A DNA stretch of 28,068 nt, from the NCBI RefSeq assembly GCF_000485595.1, contig NW_014577193.1:456859-484926 (forward strand). Direction: 5' to 3'. The DNA comes from Priapulus caudatus. Lineage: Eukaryota > Priapulida > Priapulimorpha > Priapulimorphida > Priapulidae. The notes below the pieces were generated by a model. The model was given only the letters and a program-made list of their open reading frames with translations. It had not been told where the DNA came from and did no database searches. Shown one piece after another: positions 11,092 to 22,200 of the stretch (position 1 is its first letter; every line of letters begins with the position of its first letter). A program made the position numbers and the translations under genes.

Positions 11092-11095
<4 letters not shown>
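10106..11095. repeat. Copy 2 of the ~1-kb duplicated segment
   Basis: Same orientation as 219-1243 and closely similar apart from small indels. It runs through a copy of CBR exon 6 and into the GA tract. The right end merges with GA repeat and is followed after about 130 bases by the N gap, so how far the duplication really extends is hidden. Confidence 0.9.
10404..10467 (-). pseudogene. Duplicate of CBR exon 6 (orphan exon)
   Basis: A 64-base copy of exon 530-593 with both splice signals kept (acceptor ttttag, donor gtatgt) and the same phase. It encodes CCPGYVSTDMSSHNGT and so differs from copy 1 by one residue (Gly to Asn, two adjacent base changes). No neighbouring CBR exon is visible on either side. 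It may be the remains of a tandem paralog, or a paralog or haplotype whose other exons were lost at the assembly gap. Confidence 0.8.
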
Positions 11096-11144
<49 letters not shown>

Positions 11145-11160
11145 AGAGAGAGACAGAGAA
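11088..11160. repeat. GA microsatellite
   Basis: Nearly perfect GA repeat on the plus strand continuing the purine-rich part of duplicate copy 2. It is shorter than the tract at 1130-1662. Confidence 0.95.
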
Positions 11161-11229
11161 TGAAAGTGTCAATGACACTGTAGCTCACCACAAAAAAAGA
11201 CACAAATGAGTGAGTAAGAAGAAGTCAGT

Positions 11230-11254
11230 NNNNNNNNNNNNNNNNNNNNNNNNN
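11230..11254. other. Assembly gap (25 N)
   Basis: Twenty-five unknown bases lie between GA-rich sequence and a GT repeat. The true distance and even the join may be wrong, which matters for interpreting the CBR duplication. Confidence 1.
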
Positions 11255-11258
11255 GTGC

Positions 11259-11289
<31 letters not shown>

Positions 11290-11312
11290 TGTGTGTGTGC
11301 GTGAGTGTGTTT
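11255..11312. repeat. GT microsatellite
   Basis: Imperfect GT/TG repeat immediately right of the gap. Open frames across it (Val/Cys alternation) are artefacts. Confidence 0.95.
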
Positions 11313-13440
11313 GGTGTGAGGGGCAAAGATTGCGCAGTCCCGGTTTTGCAGGCAGGTTTATCAGCGTGGGTTGGGGTGCTAGTGTCTCGTAACTTCATGT
11401 ATATCGCTTGTTCTGTTGTTGAATGTGTTCAATATGAACTCTTATGACAGCTGTCCGTGTGCTATGTTGATTTATCTAGGGGACGGCAGAGATAAATAAG
11501 CACATCTTATGATTACACAGATCAGAAGATTTCGCGCAACACAGGGGCGTAGATAGCGGAGGGGGGGATGGGGGAAATGCATCCCCCCCCCTTATTGACG
11601 TGGGGGGATGGCGTGGTGTACAATCATCCCCCCCTACTTTCAGGAGGAAAATAAGGGATTAAAAATTTTCTGGGGGAGAACCTGCATACCCCCGCCTGTT
11701 TCTTACCACCCTCCTCGAAAACCTGCATTGGTCACTGTCGAGCGTGACAAATTGAGCACCCCTACTTCAAAAATCGTTCCGCGGCGCCTGTAGAGTACTG
11801 CTAACAAATATTATGATTATGAATATTTGTATGCATATCAAAAGTCAAATTTGAGTTCATCTGACAGGGGCGTAGATAGCGGGGGGATGGGGGTATATCT
11901 CGCCAACACTTATTGAGGTGGGGTGGCTTTCATCCCCCCTACTTTCAGGAAGAAAATGGGGAAAAACTTAATATTTTACAGACAATAAATACTGGATATT
12001 TATCTACAAATCCGTCATCGCTATTCATACTATCCTAATGTATTATTACAGAAATGGAACGTGACATAGGCCTACATCTCCTGTAAAATGGCTGTAACTC
12101 CGCTAACTCGTTCCAAAAATGACATTATTTTACTGAAACTCAGACGGTTAATTTTGGACGCATTCCCCATATACGATTTTAAATCACGAAAGTTAAATCC
12201 TTGCTTTATTCAAAATTAGAATAGACCTATTGAGAGTTGGGATATTGAATTTTCACGGGGATTGAATAGGAAAATTCAATTTCATCTTACTTTTTTTTTG
12301 GGGGGGGGATTGGGGTGCTGAGACCCGACCGGAAGTATATTTCCGATTTTGTATAAGGGGTGAAAATATGCGCTTTTTGGTTCAGATCTGGTTATTTTTC
12401 TCATATTTTTTGGCAGTTTTAACGTTCTCAGTAAAATATACGTTTTATCAAAATTTACAGGGGAGAGGATTCCAGTGCTGTAGTTGTCAACGGGAGGTCG
12501 GTAGCACGGGGCGGTCGCCCCCCCCCCACCTAGAATTTTCAGGGCAAAGGTATTTTAGCCTTGATAAGTCTGCACTGGTAACCCCAGTGAGGACATGTAC
12601 ATAGCACAGATTTGGTAGTAAGTATTTTAGTCTTTGGTGTCCCCAAAGGTAAAAATACTCGACTCAAGTGATGTTATTGACTCAATAACTATTCTTCATT
12701 AAAGTCTGTCTGATGATCGCGTAATCGTGAAACTCGGAGTAACAGCTAAAAGTGATGTCTTGTCTTTAATTTATCTACAGACTACAATTTATTACGCTCT
12801 GCAACTTAACGCATCGAGCACTCTACCGACAGTATAGACTCAAGCATCCAGACTTACTAATCCAAATCAAGTGTGTCTGACATGTCACCAAGATTTAACC
12901 TCCCTCAAACTTGCCTCAATTTAACTGAGGATCGAGTTACAATATTAAACATCAATGAGAATTTCTGCCTACCAATACCAAAGAGACACTATTATGATAT
13001 AATATTAACTTGCTGTCATAGTCACTAGTACTTTTAAGACTATTAATGTGTGCAACTTGTGATACTGCAACAAAAAATATATTTGTGGTATTGTTTAATG
13101 CAAATTTGAATAATAATAACATTTCGTGTCATATGCGAGCAAGTCAATACAACGAGATTAACAGGTTATATTATACTGTTATCGAGAACCACATCAACTG
13201 TGATTTCTCACAAATTATATTTTAAACAAATGTTTGGAAACAGTCGTGAATCCAGTCAATGAATTACAATTTCTGGCTGTGAACGTACGAAATAATGCAT
13301 ATATGACAAATATTGTTCGTATAATGAATTTCTACATCTTGTATTTTAAATTGACTACGTCACGAATTTTCTATGGCGTATATTTGTAAAATTTTTGTTG
13401 CATTTTTTTTTTACATGAAAAGTAGTATACTAACGGGACT
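11313..13440. other. Non-coding DNA with G-rich element remnants
   Basis: Two direct copies of an element end beginning caggggcgtagatagcgg occur at 11542 and 11865. Both are followed by G/C-run-rich sequence and a ccctactttcagga block. The first may end at 11790 (gcggcgcctg), a weak inverted match, but no target duplication was seen. C- and G-runs also occur at 12290-12310 and 12515-12530. The rest is AT-rich and shows no gene. Confidence 0.55.
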
Positions 13441-13445
13441 AAATG

Positions 13446-13981
13446 CAGGGGCTGATTCAGACCGTATTTGCCGTATTGGGAAATACGGTCTAGACTTCAA
13501 AGTGCCCTTCAAAATTTTGCGCTAAAAAATACAGAAAACAATTTGATGGAATTTGGCTATATTCTTTATTTGTTTTCTTTTTCTTCTGATTCATTGACAG
13601 GACTTGAAGGAAATCAAAATATTACATATGGTAACCAAACTAGCTTTAATATCTGAAAAAGAAGGAAAGTGCTTGAATCATTCTGCATTAATTGCTGGTA
13701 TGCAAAGCGCAGGCAAAATGAAGCAGAAATAAAATTCCATAGCTATTTAGCTATTGCTGCTTGACTAAATGTGTGCTCAAATGGTGCTCATTTGGAGCAC
13801 ATAAATGTGCCCAGGAACCCTTGAAATTTTGAAATTTCCTGGGGGAGGCTCGCCAGACCCCACCCCAACATGTGCTTCCGCGCCTAACGGCGCCCACTGT
13901 GTGGTGGAGTGCCCTTTTTGGGGGATGTGCCCCTAAAATCTGGAAAAATACTGTCTAGCTTCAGCCCTGGATCCGCCCCTG
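13446..13981. mobile_element. 536-bp non-autonomous TIR element, 5-bp target duplication
   Basis: The left end reads caggggctgattcag; the right end, reverse-complemented, reads caggggcggatccag (13 of 15 identical). It is flanked by exact 5-bp direct repeats aaatg at 13441-13445 and 13982-13986. No transposase is inside. The interior has an AT-rich half and a GC-rich half with cctgggggaggctcgccaga. Superfamily not assigned. See 18723-18965 for a smaller element with similar ends and also a 5-bp duplication. Confidence 0.85.
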
Positions 13982-13986
13982 AAATG

Positions 13987-16106
13987 TATCCTCAAATTCT
14001 TACCTGATAAGATTGTTTCTCAACTAGTTAAAAATCCAAAAAACCTGGGCAATTTGATATATTGATCACGACATTAAATGCTTGCTATGGGCTATGTATG
14101 AGTCACGAGTGTTTGTTCACATCGAACGGAATAGCAAAATAGGAAGTATAATGCAGCAATTTAACCATAAAAAATGAACAGAATCACTTGCATTTTGGGA
14201 AAAAGTGGACATAATTTTTTTACTTTTACTATTTACGGTGACGTAATCATTTTAAGATACATATGATATATGTATATTGTACAGGTTTGTGCACGGTACT
14301 CCTGTGCACAGTTATATATATATATAGAGAGATATTTGCGTGTAACCATTTACTATCCCGACACACATTAGTGATACAATTCATAATTTCAAAAACCGTA
14401 GTAACATTCACAAACCTATTAATTAGTTTAGTAGACAAAACAGATCAGCCAACAGAACATCACTCCTGTAACCAAAAGGAAGACTTAACCTGAGAAATTT
14501 ATTGTCCAATTCAGACAGGGACATTTTTCAATGTCATTTCAACTGGATTGAACAAACACAGAAGTCTAGCAGTGGTCTATATGCACAGCATGAAGACGCT
14601 TTATCTCTGTTCTTATATTCCTTGCGATATAAGTTATAACTTCACCTATGCATTCACACCAATCTGTTGGCACATTAATAGACTACAGCTGAAACCCGAT
14701 GGCTCACTCACTAGCGTGCACGATCATATGATCATATATATATATCAGGAGTAGATAATAGGGTATCTACTCCTATTATCTACTCCTGATATATACATAT
14801 ATATATATATAGCATATAAAGAAGGGTTCTATCTTCTTTATATTTTCTTCATCTATTATTCTTTATATGCTCTTGATTATATGCGATGATAGTAATGTGA
14901 TTTTCTTAGGCAACTTGCCACCGGGAAAAACAAAACCTGTCATAATCAAGTAGTCAATATATATGGAGCCATGCACGTATATAACACGTTTGTATATATC
15001 TAGGCCATAAATTATTGCAATTAAAGTGAAACTACTATTACAAGAAGAAACTCATCTTCTAAAGCCACCTGCATGCACCTGTTCTTGGGTAAGATCTAAA
15101 CCCATGCAAGCATATACATACACACCCATACTTGGCAATGACTTGTGTACAATTACATCAATAAATGTTTGCAGGTTTGTATATTTTCAAATAAATATAT
15201 TATTACTATGTATATTTATGACAATAAGAGATGTCACATCTTTACAGTTCTTTACCTGTTTGCAACATATTGCAGCAGTACAACAAAGAAAACTGTCCCA
15301 TAAGTCATGAGCAGAAGGAAGACACGAACAGTTTCAGTTGTTTTGTTGACAAACTGCACATATGCGCAAATTATGAGTAACACAAATTAAAGTTGATAAA
15401 CCTCGCAACAAAAAGCCTATATACACCTACTGTGAGCATACTTGCACTATGCAAACATCACGAACTGTTCGCATTGAGCCAGAAATGTGCTCTAAAGATG
15501 ACTATTTTGAATTACCCTGTCGGACACGGTTTTGGCGAAAATACAAATAAATTATGTTGAGCGAAGTGTCAGACGACGCTACATAGTAGCCCTACGCTAG
15601 CGCAAATAGTTCCTGGAACGAAAACACTATATTTGTTTCCTGATTGCATATGTAATGTAGATAACATGTGATTTAAACAAATTTCACAACTTCGTACCTG
15701 GTAAACATCGAACAATAAAGTATAACATGTGTTATCACAGAAAAGAACTGTTAATGCAGCACAACGTTCGCTCAGCTGTGTACCAGATGTGTAACACTGT
15801 AAACATCCTGTGGTGCTACTTTCGTAACTTTCGTTTAGATTTTATGAAGAAATGTTGTAAGTAAAGTAGCAATACAAATAGGTTGTAGTAAATTTTTGCA
15901 ACATAGGCGAGCTCACAGTTGGTATATATATATGCATCTAGCTGTGAGGTTTATCCACTTTAAACAAAACAGCCACTGACTTAATTATCAGAAAGACAAC
16001 ACAGGCCGAAATTCTACTGGATCACACGAGCAAAGCATATCACGAGTGGCCATCGACCGAGGCCATGAGGGCAACAATAGGCACTTGTCGTCGTTTCCTG
16101 CGCTCA
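13987..16106. other. AT-rich intergenic DNA
   Basis: No gene recognised on either strand. It contains TA runs (14310-14330, 14797-14812, 15922-15932), the hairpin at 14739-14795 and an inverted pair agcatataaagaa / ttctttatatgct at 14811-14823 and 14858-14870. The part next to 16107 is expected to be the 3' untranslated region of the zinc transporter. Confidence 0.55.
14739..14795. repeat. Perfect 24-bp hairpin
   Basis: Arms 14739-14762 and 14772-14795 are exact inverted copies (core caggagtagataatagg) around a 9-base loop gtatctact. The outer ends merge into TA repeat. Could be a small foldback element or replication-generated inverted repeat. Confidence 0.9.
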
Positions 16107-17444
16107 CTACACGGGCTCGGCGCCCCGGTAGCAGGTGGGACGCACGACATTGGAGTGCAGCATCAGCAGGCCGCAGACAGCGCTGAATCCCGCGATCATG
16201 CTCAGCACCTTCAGCAGCCGATCCTGACTCGAGTTCATCTCGTGCGGCAGCACCTCGAAGAAGGTCACGTAGAGGAACGTTCCGCACGCGATGCCCTGCA
16301 GCAGCCCCGCGGCGAGCGCCGTGCTCTGGCTGCTGTCGCTGCCGTCCGTGATGCCCATCCCGATCGCGATCCCGATCGGCGACGTCACCGAGAAGACGAC
16401 GTCCGAGCGGATGGTACCGAACATCGACAGGTCGCTCTGGATCAGGTTGAGGCCGAGGCTGAACGCGAGCACGCACTTGTGCAGGATCAGCGCCGTGAAG
16501 ATGTCGAGCACGCTCTCGGCGGTCGACTGCAGGCCGACGGCGAGGCCCTCGAAGACGGAGTGCACGGAGAGCGCGAGCACGAGGATCATCGAGCGGCTGA
16601 ACGAGCGCACGTCGTCGTTGCCTGCCTCGTCGTCCGCCTTCAGGTGACTGTTCATCTCCACCGAGCTGTAGAAGACGTTGTCGGTGGCGTTGGTGTCGGG
16701 GTGCGGCTGGTCGCTGATGCCGACGATGCTCGGGCGGCAGCAGCGGTTCCTGCAGCCGCGCGGGCACGCTCCGTTGTTTTGTGCATCGCCGAGCAGCGGC
16801 GTGGCTGCGTCTGCGTGCTGCGCCTGCGGAGGCGGAACGACTAACATTGAGGGCGTTCTCGCGCCGGCCACCGTCGCCCCGTCGTGCATCGCCCCGTCCT
16901 CGCTGTGGTTGTACTCTTCCTGGATGTTACTCATGAGAGCCTTCCTGGAGAGTGGCGGCGTCGGCGTCGGCGGGGCGCGGTACGACAGCAGGCTGCGGCG
17001 CGGCTTCGCTCTCTGCGACTGACGGTGGGAGTGGCCGTGCTGGTGGCTGCCGGTCTCCGCCGTCGCGCCGCTCTCCCTGCACGACAGCGTGATCTGCTCG
17101 ATTATCAGCACGAGGAAGAAGCCAAACGACATCACAAACTCGGCGATCGGGAACGACGAGAACCAGTTCATGCTGTCGAAGACCTGGCTGAGCTTGTCGC
17201 GCACGTCCGGGAAGAGGTCGAGCAGACAGGTGGCCATGAACACGCCGCCGGCGAAGCAGCTGAGCAAGCCGACCGAGCGCATGAGCGGGCTGTGCTTCGA
17301 GAAGTTCATGTTGCGCCTAGCGAGCGACACGAACAGCAGCGGCGCCGTGCTGAAGAGAAACGTGCAGACGAGCATCGCGACGAGGACTATCGCCTTCAGA
17401 GCTTCTAAGTGCATCCTGAAACACGTTTGTCGGGATTTAGGCAT
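16107..17444 (-). CDS. SLC39A1: Zinc transporter, ZIP family (SLC39A1/2/3 type), single exon
   Basis: Predicted eight-helix membrane zinc importer of the ZIP1/2/3 group, moving zinc into the cytosol, usually at the plasma membrane. Counting from the ATG at 17442-17444 the protein has 445 residues. Hydrophobic segments lie near 15-40, 56-77, 100-120, 284-306, 312-333, 345-365, 375-396 and 410-430. Family motifs are LLSCFAGGVFMATCLLDLFPD (60-80), HSVFEGLAVGLQ (295-306, metal site in helix 4), LHKCVLAFSLG (321-331, helix 5) and GTFLYVTFFEVLPHEM (388-403). The helix 3-4 loop has the His cluster HQHGHSH (134-140) and is unusually long, about 165 residues, with an Arg/Cys cluster at 227-236. Met11 (17412-17414) is an alternative start; just upstream the strand reads acgtgtttcag, a possible splice acceptor, so residues 1-10 may be 5' leader or intron. 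The gene is far more GC-rich than its surroundings. The exact member (1, 2 or 3) is uncertain. Confidence 0.93.
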   Translation of the reverse strand: MPKSRQTCFRMHLEALKAIVLVAMLVCTFLFSTAPLLFVSLARRNMNFSKHSPLMRSVGLLSCFAGGVFMATCLLDLFPDVRDKLSQVFDSMNWFSSFPIAEFVMSFGFFLVLIIEQITLSCRESGATAETGSHQHGHSHRQSQRAKPRRSLLSYRAPPTPTPPLSRKALMSNIQEEYNHSEDGAMHDGATVAGARTPSMLVVPPPQAQHADAATPLLGDAQNNGACPRGCRNRCCRPSIVGISDQPHPDTNATDNVFYSSVEMNSHLKADDEAGNDDVRSFSRSMILVLALSVHSVFEGLAVGLQSTAESVLDIFTALILHKCVLAFSLGLNLIQSDLSMFGTIRSDVVFSVTSPIGIAIGMGITDGSDSSQSTALAAGLLQGIACGTFLYVTFFEVLPHEMNSSQDRLLKVLSMIAGFSAVCGLLMLHSNVVRPTCYRGAEPV

Positions 17445-17974
17445 TGCTAATGCGCTCAGATTGGTCTGATCGCGCGTCGCGTAGCCACATACAGTACACG
17501 ACGCATTGCGCCGACTGACAATTCAACATCCATCCCCTGGAATGGATAGGTGCCAGCATCTTCAAGCACCAAGGTTGCCAGCAGCATCAACAACTAATTC
17601 CTGCTGGAAATAGTTTCTCGTGTTTGTCATTACAGTGCTCAAAATAAGAAAAAAAAAATATGGTTGTCCTGCGGACAACCCAGACATCAAATCAGGTTGT
17701 CCGCAACAATTTCTGGTTGTCCCCAAAAATATCCCCAAATCTCCTATTTTCAATCACATAATAATATGGTCAGAAAACACCCAAAAACATACTGTAGGAG
17801 CGATATCTTTAAATTTATTTTATTTCAACCTGTAAACTTAATACTTAATTTGCATGAATCAGGGCGGTCATCGTGACTAGTTAATCTTCTTTTGCACGAG
17901 TCTTAACATTAGCACAATTTTTTGGTTTATAAAAATGCAAGACATCGGGTTTTAGGGTATTCACTCATACTTAA

Positions 17975-18067
17975 TGAGTCACATTGCAATAATATTATTA
18001 TACATCAATTGGGCCGATTATGATCAGATCATTCAGATGTATAATAATATTATTGCAGTATGACTCA
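17975..18067. repeat. Foldback with 32-bp arms
   Basis: Arms 17975-18006 and 18036-18067 match at 29 of 32 positions when inverted; the inner 22 bases (core caataatattattataca) are perfect. The spacer is 29 bases. The right arm overlaps the start of the 95-base repeat at 18061-18155. Confidence 0.88.
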
Positions 18068-18155
18068 TATGACTGGATACTAAATGACATTGGCTACAAG
18101 TATCACTACCCATTAATGATTAATCAATATGTCAGATTATATGTCTTGATCTTTA
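18061..18155. repeat. 95-base dispersed repeat, copy 1
   Basis: Base-for-base identical to 20065-20159, same orientation, and starts at tgactcatatgactggat. No coding content. Confidence 0.95.
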
Positions 18156-18722
18156 TACAAAGGTTCGATACATAACGACAAGTAGCACTAAAGCTACGTG
18201 ACTCTGTTATTGTTTATTTCGTACATTTTGCAGACAAGCAGTCATCTCACATCAATGTTATTTCTATTATTACTTATTATTTCGGTTACCGTATAAACAA
18301 AACCGAAAGCAATTCGGATTATGAATTAAAGTAAAGAAAGTTCTCTGCAATAGTGATAATGATTATAATAATGTTAATAATTACACTAACATGATTAATC
18401 TAAATTTAATAATGAAATTTACATGCAAGTAAAGAAATAAATGAATATAAAAATATAAAATAACTAATAAAAATAAACTAATAAATACAGTGAGATAAAA
18501 TGTCAATATTGTATCCTCAACATATAATCAAAACCCAAAAGAATTTAGATACAATATTTCTAACGTTTATTCGTTGACCGCCATGACCGTTACCAACTAC
18601 CCGACGCTGTGGCTCGGTAGGTGGCGACACCGTCTGTTCGCGCGGTCGCCATGGTTTCGTTTGCAGGGCCGTGTAGTCTGACCCTTGAATACTAAATGAC
18701 TCTTATATCCGTTGTTTATAAC

Positions 18723-18965
18723 CAGGGCTGTAGGCTGAGCAAATTCCTGGGGAGCAAAATTTCGTGACTGAACTGTGTAATGATGAGCGACGGGCGCAGC
18801 TCTTGATCGACGTCCATGGTGTGGTAGGGATGGGTCTGAGACAAGGCTTTCACGGATAAGTGACCAAAAACATCCCGTTAGGGTTATTTACGATTATTAG
18901 CTAAGCTTATTTTTTAATTTTGCTCCAAAATCTAAAATTCCCCCCCCCCACAGGCTACGGCCCTG
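18723..18965. mobile_element. 243-bp non-autonomous TIR element, 5-bp target duplication
   Basis: The left end is cagggctgtaggctg; the right end, reverse-complemented, is cagggccgtagcctg (13 of 15 identical). Exact flanking repeats ataac lie at 18718-18722 and 18966-18970. The interior has a run of ten C near 18940-18949. The same terminal CAGGG and 5-bp duplication as 13446-13981 suggest related elements or a shared transposase. Confidence 0.85.
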
Positions 18966-19260
18966 ATAACATACAGAATTTAGATATTACCCTACATGTT
19001 ATTTATTTACTAATAGAGCACAATACATTTAGGGAGGATGATGCAAAATAAGTTGCTGCTATATAAGCTGGAAAGTGTGATAACCCAATGATCGAAAAAA
19101 CCCACAATTGTTGGCATAGAACAATTTTTAAACTGCGAGTAGTGTACTAAAGAAAAAAACACAGAGGATTGAAAAATGCCATCATATGAAGCACAACGGC
19201 TGACCTGTGAATGAACTCTATGATGCATATTGATGCTGCTCACATATAAAACGCAGCACG

Positions 19261-22200
19261 CTACTCTAACTTGGGTTTCTTCTCTGCAGCACTAACGGTC
19301 GCGACGTCTGTATCAGCTTCACACTTCCTTTTACCTTTCTGCAGCCAAGACATGAGAGGCGTTGTAGACGATTGCTGTTTCTTTACCCCCCGACTGGGTG
19401 ACGTCTGACCTTCCCTTGCCTGGCCTTGCGGTTTCGCCTTTGCGAGCCAAGATTCCAGACGGCCAGGAACGCGTTTGGCTTTTCTGCGATACACGAAATA
19501 AAATACACTTGTCACGTTCAACGTTAGAGGCGACGTGGATGCAGCTGTTACTACACGTAGCATGAAAGCATTCTCTATCATCTCTACCATCCAAGAGTCC
19601 ATAATAGAGAGTCACTATGGACTGTCTCAATTATGGACTCTTGTTCTGTATACATCCAGTGAAATCAGGAGTATCTCCTTTAATCTCCTCATTGCACCAC
19701 AATATTTAAAGAAAATTTTGGAAAGCAAGACACACCTGGAGTGTTTTACCTGTGTGTATCCACACTGTCCTACCTGCCATTACAGCAATGAACACGTTTA
19801 CAATGGGTGACAGCGCGCGTGTAAGGCAGATATCGTGTCCACTTGCACTTACTCCTCCGCCATTCCCAACGGCTGCACACACTCGGACGAGTTGTTCCTT
19901 GAATTGTTCACTACTGTGGTTACTCGGTGCCAGGCCAACATCTCGTCAGTGGATCGGCACAACCCTGCCGCCTATGAAGGTAAAGTTACATATCTCTATA
20001 TATATAATAATATATATATATATCTAATATATATTTGAGTTCGTATGTATGTATGTATGTATAATGACTCATATGACTGGATACTAAATGACATTGGCTA
20101 CAAGTATCACTACCCATTAATGATTAATCAATATGTCAGATTATATGTCTTGATCTTTAAAGGGATAATAGACTCTAGGATTTTACTGCAATCAACGGTA
20201 CTTACTGTATAACAAATCGCCTATACCCATACGTATTTTTTACCAGATACCTAATTTAATTGTTCCAATTAATTACACATCAACGCTACGAAATTTGAAC
20301 GACACCATGACACCCGCGACCGTGCTGCCACCCCGAAAAAGTTGCGTATTTGACAATTAATTTTGCATGTTACAGACCGAGGGCTAATCACAAAAGTGTA
20401 ATTATATTTATACCTAAATGCTATTTAACTGAACGATATTCATTTTAGGGCAAATTTATCCATATTATAACTGAAACTATATGACATATGTCGTTTATAA
20501 GATATTACAATCCTTTTGCTTTTAAATTAATAAATAAGAAACACCCTTGGTCTGTAGCCCTAGGCTGAAGTGGTTTTGCGCAACTTATCAGATTGTGCGC
20601 TTTGAGTGGCGCCACCGTCGTTGTAATAAAACTGTAGTTGTTAGTTTTAAAACATTTTTTAATAATATTTCTAATGGTGATTGAACCATGAAACTTTTTA
20701 TGTAGCGATAATTTTAACCGAAATTAACTGAAAATAACCCTAGAACCTAAAGTAAACGATCACTTTAATACTCTCATTCAGCATTCAGTATTTAATATTA
20801 CATATACATTTGTAGCAGTATATCTCTAACTCATATACATTTCAATTTTGACTGTATCATGTATGTAATGTTTTAAGTGCTCAATTAGCAACACATTTAC
20901 ACTTCTATTCTAACAAAGGAAAGATCAACACATCAAGCATCACTGGGAGGCTTGCTGCAGGAGGTCCTGTGTGTTGAGGGCAGGCCCATCATTGTCAGAT
21001 AGTCCTTCATCATCATCTGATCTAGCAGGATCATCAGATGGGTCACGAGTGTGGACATTGCTAGTTCGTCTCCTCTTGCAGGCTTCCCACCAGTGCTGAA
21101 TGGCAGTAGTTGGTCAATGCGGTGTGCCTCGCTGGGAGATTGGACATCGATGCAACACTCGGCGAGCTAATCTTTGACCTATTTACAGCTGGTATGCCCC
21201 CCGCACGCACGCCCACCGCAATCAGCAGCAGCTCCAGCTCCAATCTCCCAGCGAGCCACACCGCATCGCCGAGGGCACAAGAGTGCGCAAGAGTCGTTAG
21301 TAGCTGCCTAGAGAGTATGTTGACATATAGAGGGTTCCGCAACATATATATATATATAAGTGTCAGTGTGCACACACTACACGCCGTAATTATCGGCAAT
21401 ACAAGGCGAAAGAGAGTAGAGAAACATTGGTAGTAAATACATTTCGTGTTTGTTCAGCATTGCTTTTTTATTGAAAATGCTCCAAACGTCTGTGGTCCGC
21501 CTGGTCTCTCGTCACTTTACCTTGTGTTGTGATTACGCTAGGCAGCCTAAAAACGCTGTGTGGCTCTCTCTGATACCGATTGCTGCAGTTGACAACACCT
21601 CAGGAGAGCGGCATTGTGATGGATTTGCTTAATAGACGAATAAAATGAGCAGAGGTGCGTTGCTCAATGTACTTGTACAGTGCCTGAACTGGTTTCTGGA
21701 ACCCTAATGGCCGGCGGTGTTGCATTGTGGGTAATATGCAAAATCGCGGAACCCTCTATAAAATGCCAATACACTTGCAACTAGCACTCATTAATGTGTG
21801 CGGACACACCCACACACGCACATGCAGAAGCACACATACACGTACCACACACATAACGCTGAGGTAACTACCATACAAACCTTGCTAGCAGGCACGCTAC
21901 TGAAGTCCAGCCACGCTTCAACCTCTTCCTCACTGCTTAGTATCGCCGGGATTCGATGATGAATGTTCCGGAACCTTGGCGGTGAATCTACAGTTATCAC
22001 GCTGTACGTGTACAGTGGGTCGCCTCCCTGCAAAAACACAGGCATGGAAGGATACGACCAGGGACGAACAATGATGAATTTGTCATTATTCGCCCCTGAT
22101 ACTACATATCCTACACAAGGCATCCATGCTTCAGTTGCTTTACGGCTCCACATATAATAATCACTAGTATGAGAAATGCGAATGATTACACACCTATAAC

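Larger units (their letters stand above)
17470..18717. other. AT-rich intergenic DNA upstream of the zinc transporter
   Basis: Holds a perfect short palindrome ggttgtcc-tgc-ggacaacc at 17662-17680, with two more ggttgtcc copies at about 17695 and 17717. It also holds the foldback at 17975-18067 and a small CpG-rich patch at 18570-18665. On the minus strand the patch contains a short ATG-led frame ending after 20 codons. No gene is supported. Confidence 0.5.

Noticed and set aside
10808-11447. Ser/Leu-rich and Val/Cys-rich frames around the gap
   Set aside because: Microsatellite translations, one of them crossing the unknown bases.
11542-11790. Complete CAGGG-ended element
   Set aside because: Left end is clear, but the right end is a poor inverted match and no flanking duplication exists.
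16065-16844. 259-codon plus-strand frame opposite the zinc transporter
   Set aside because: Antisense shadow caused by high GC; no family features, whereas the minus strand has clear ZIP motifs.
18570-18665. CpG-rich patch with minus-strand ATG as first exon of the zinc transporter
   Set aside because: Joining its possible donor to the acceptor near 17415 gives a frame that stops at once.
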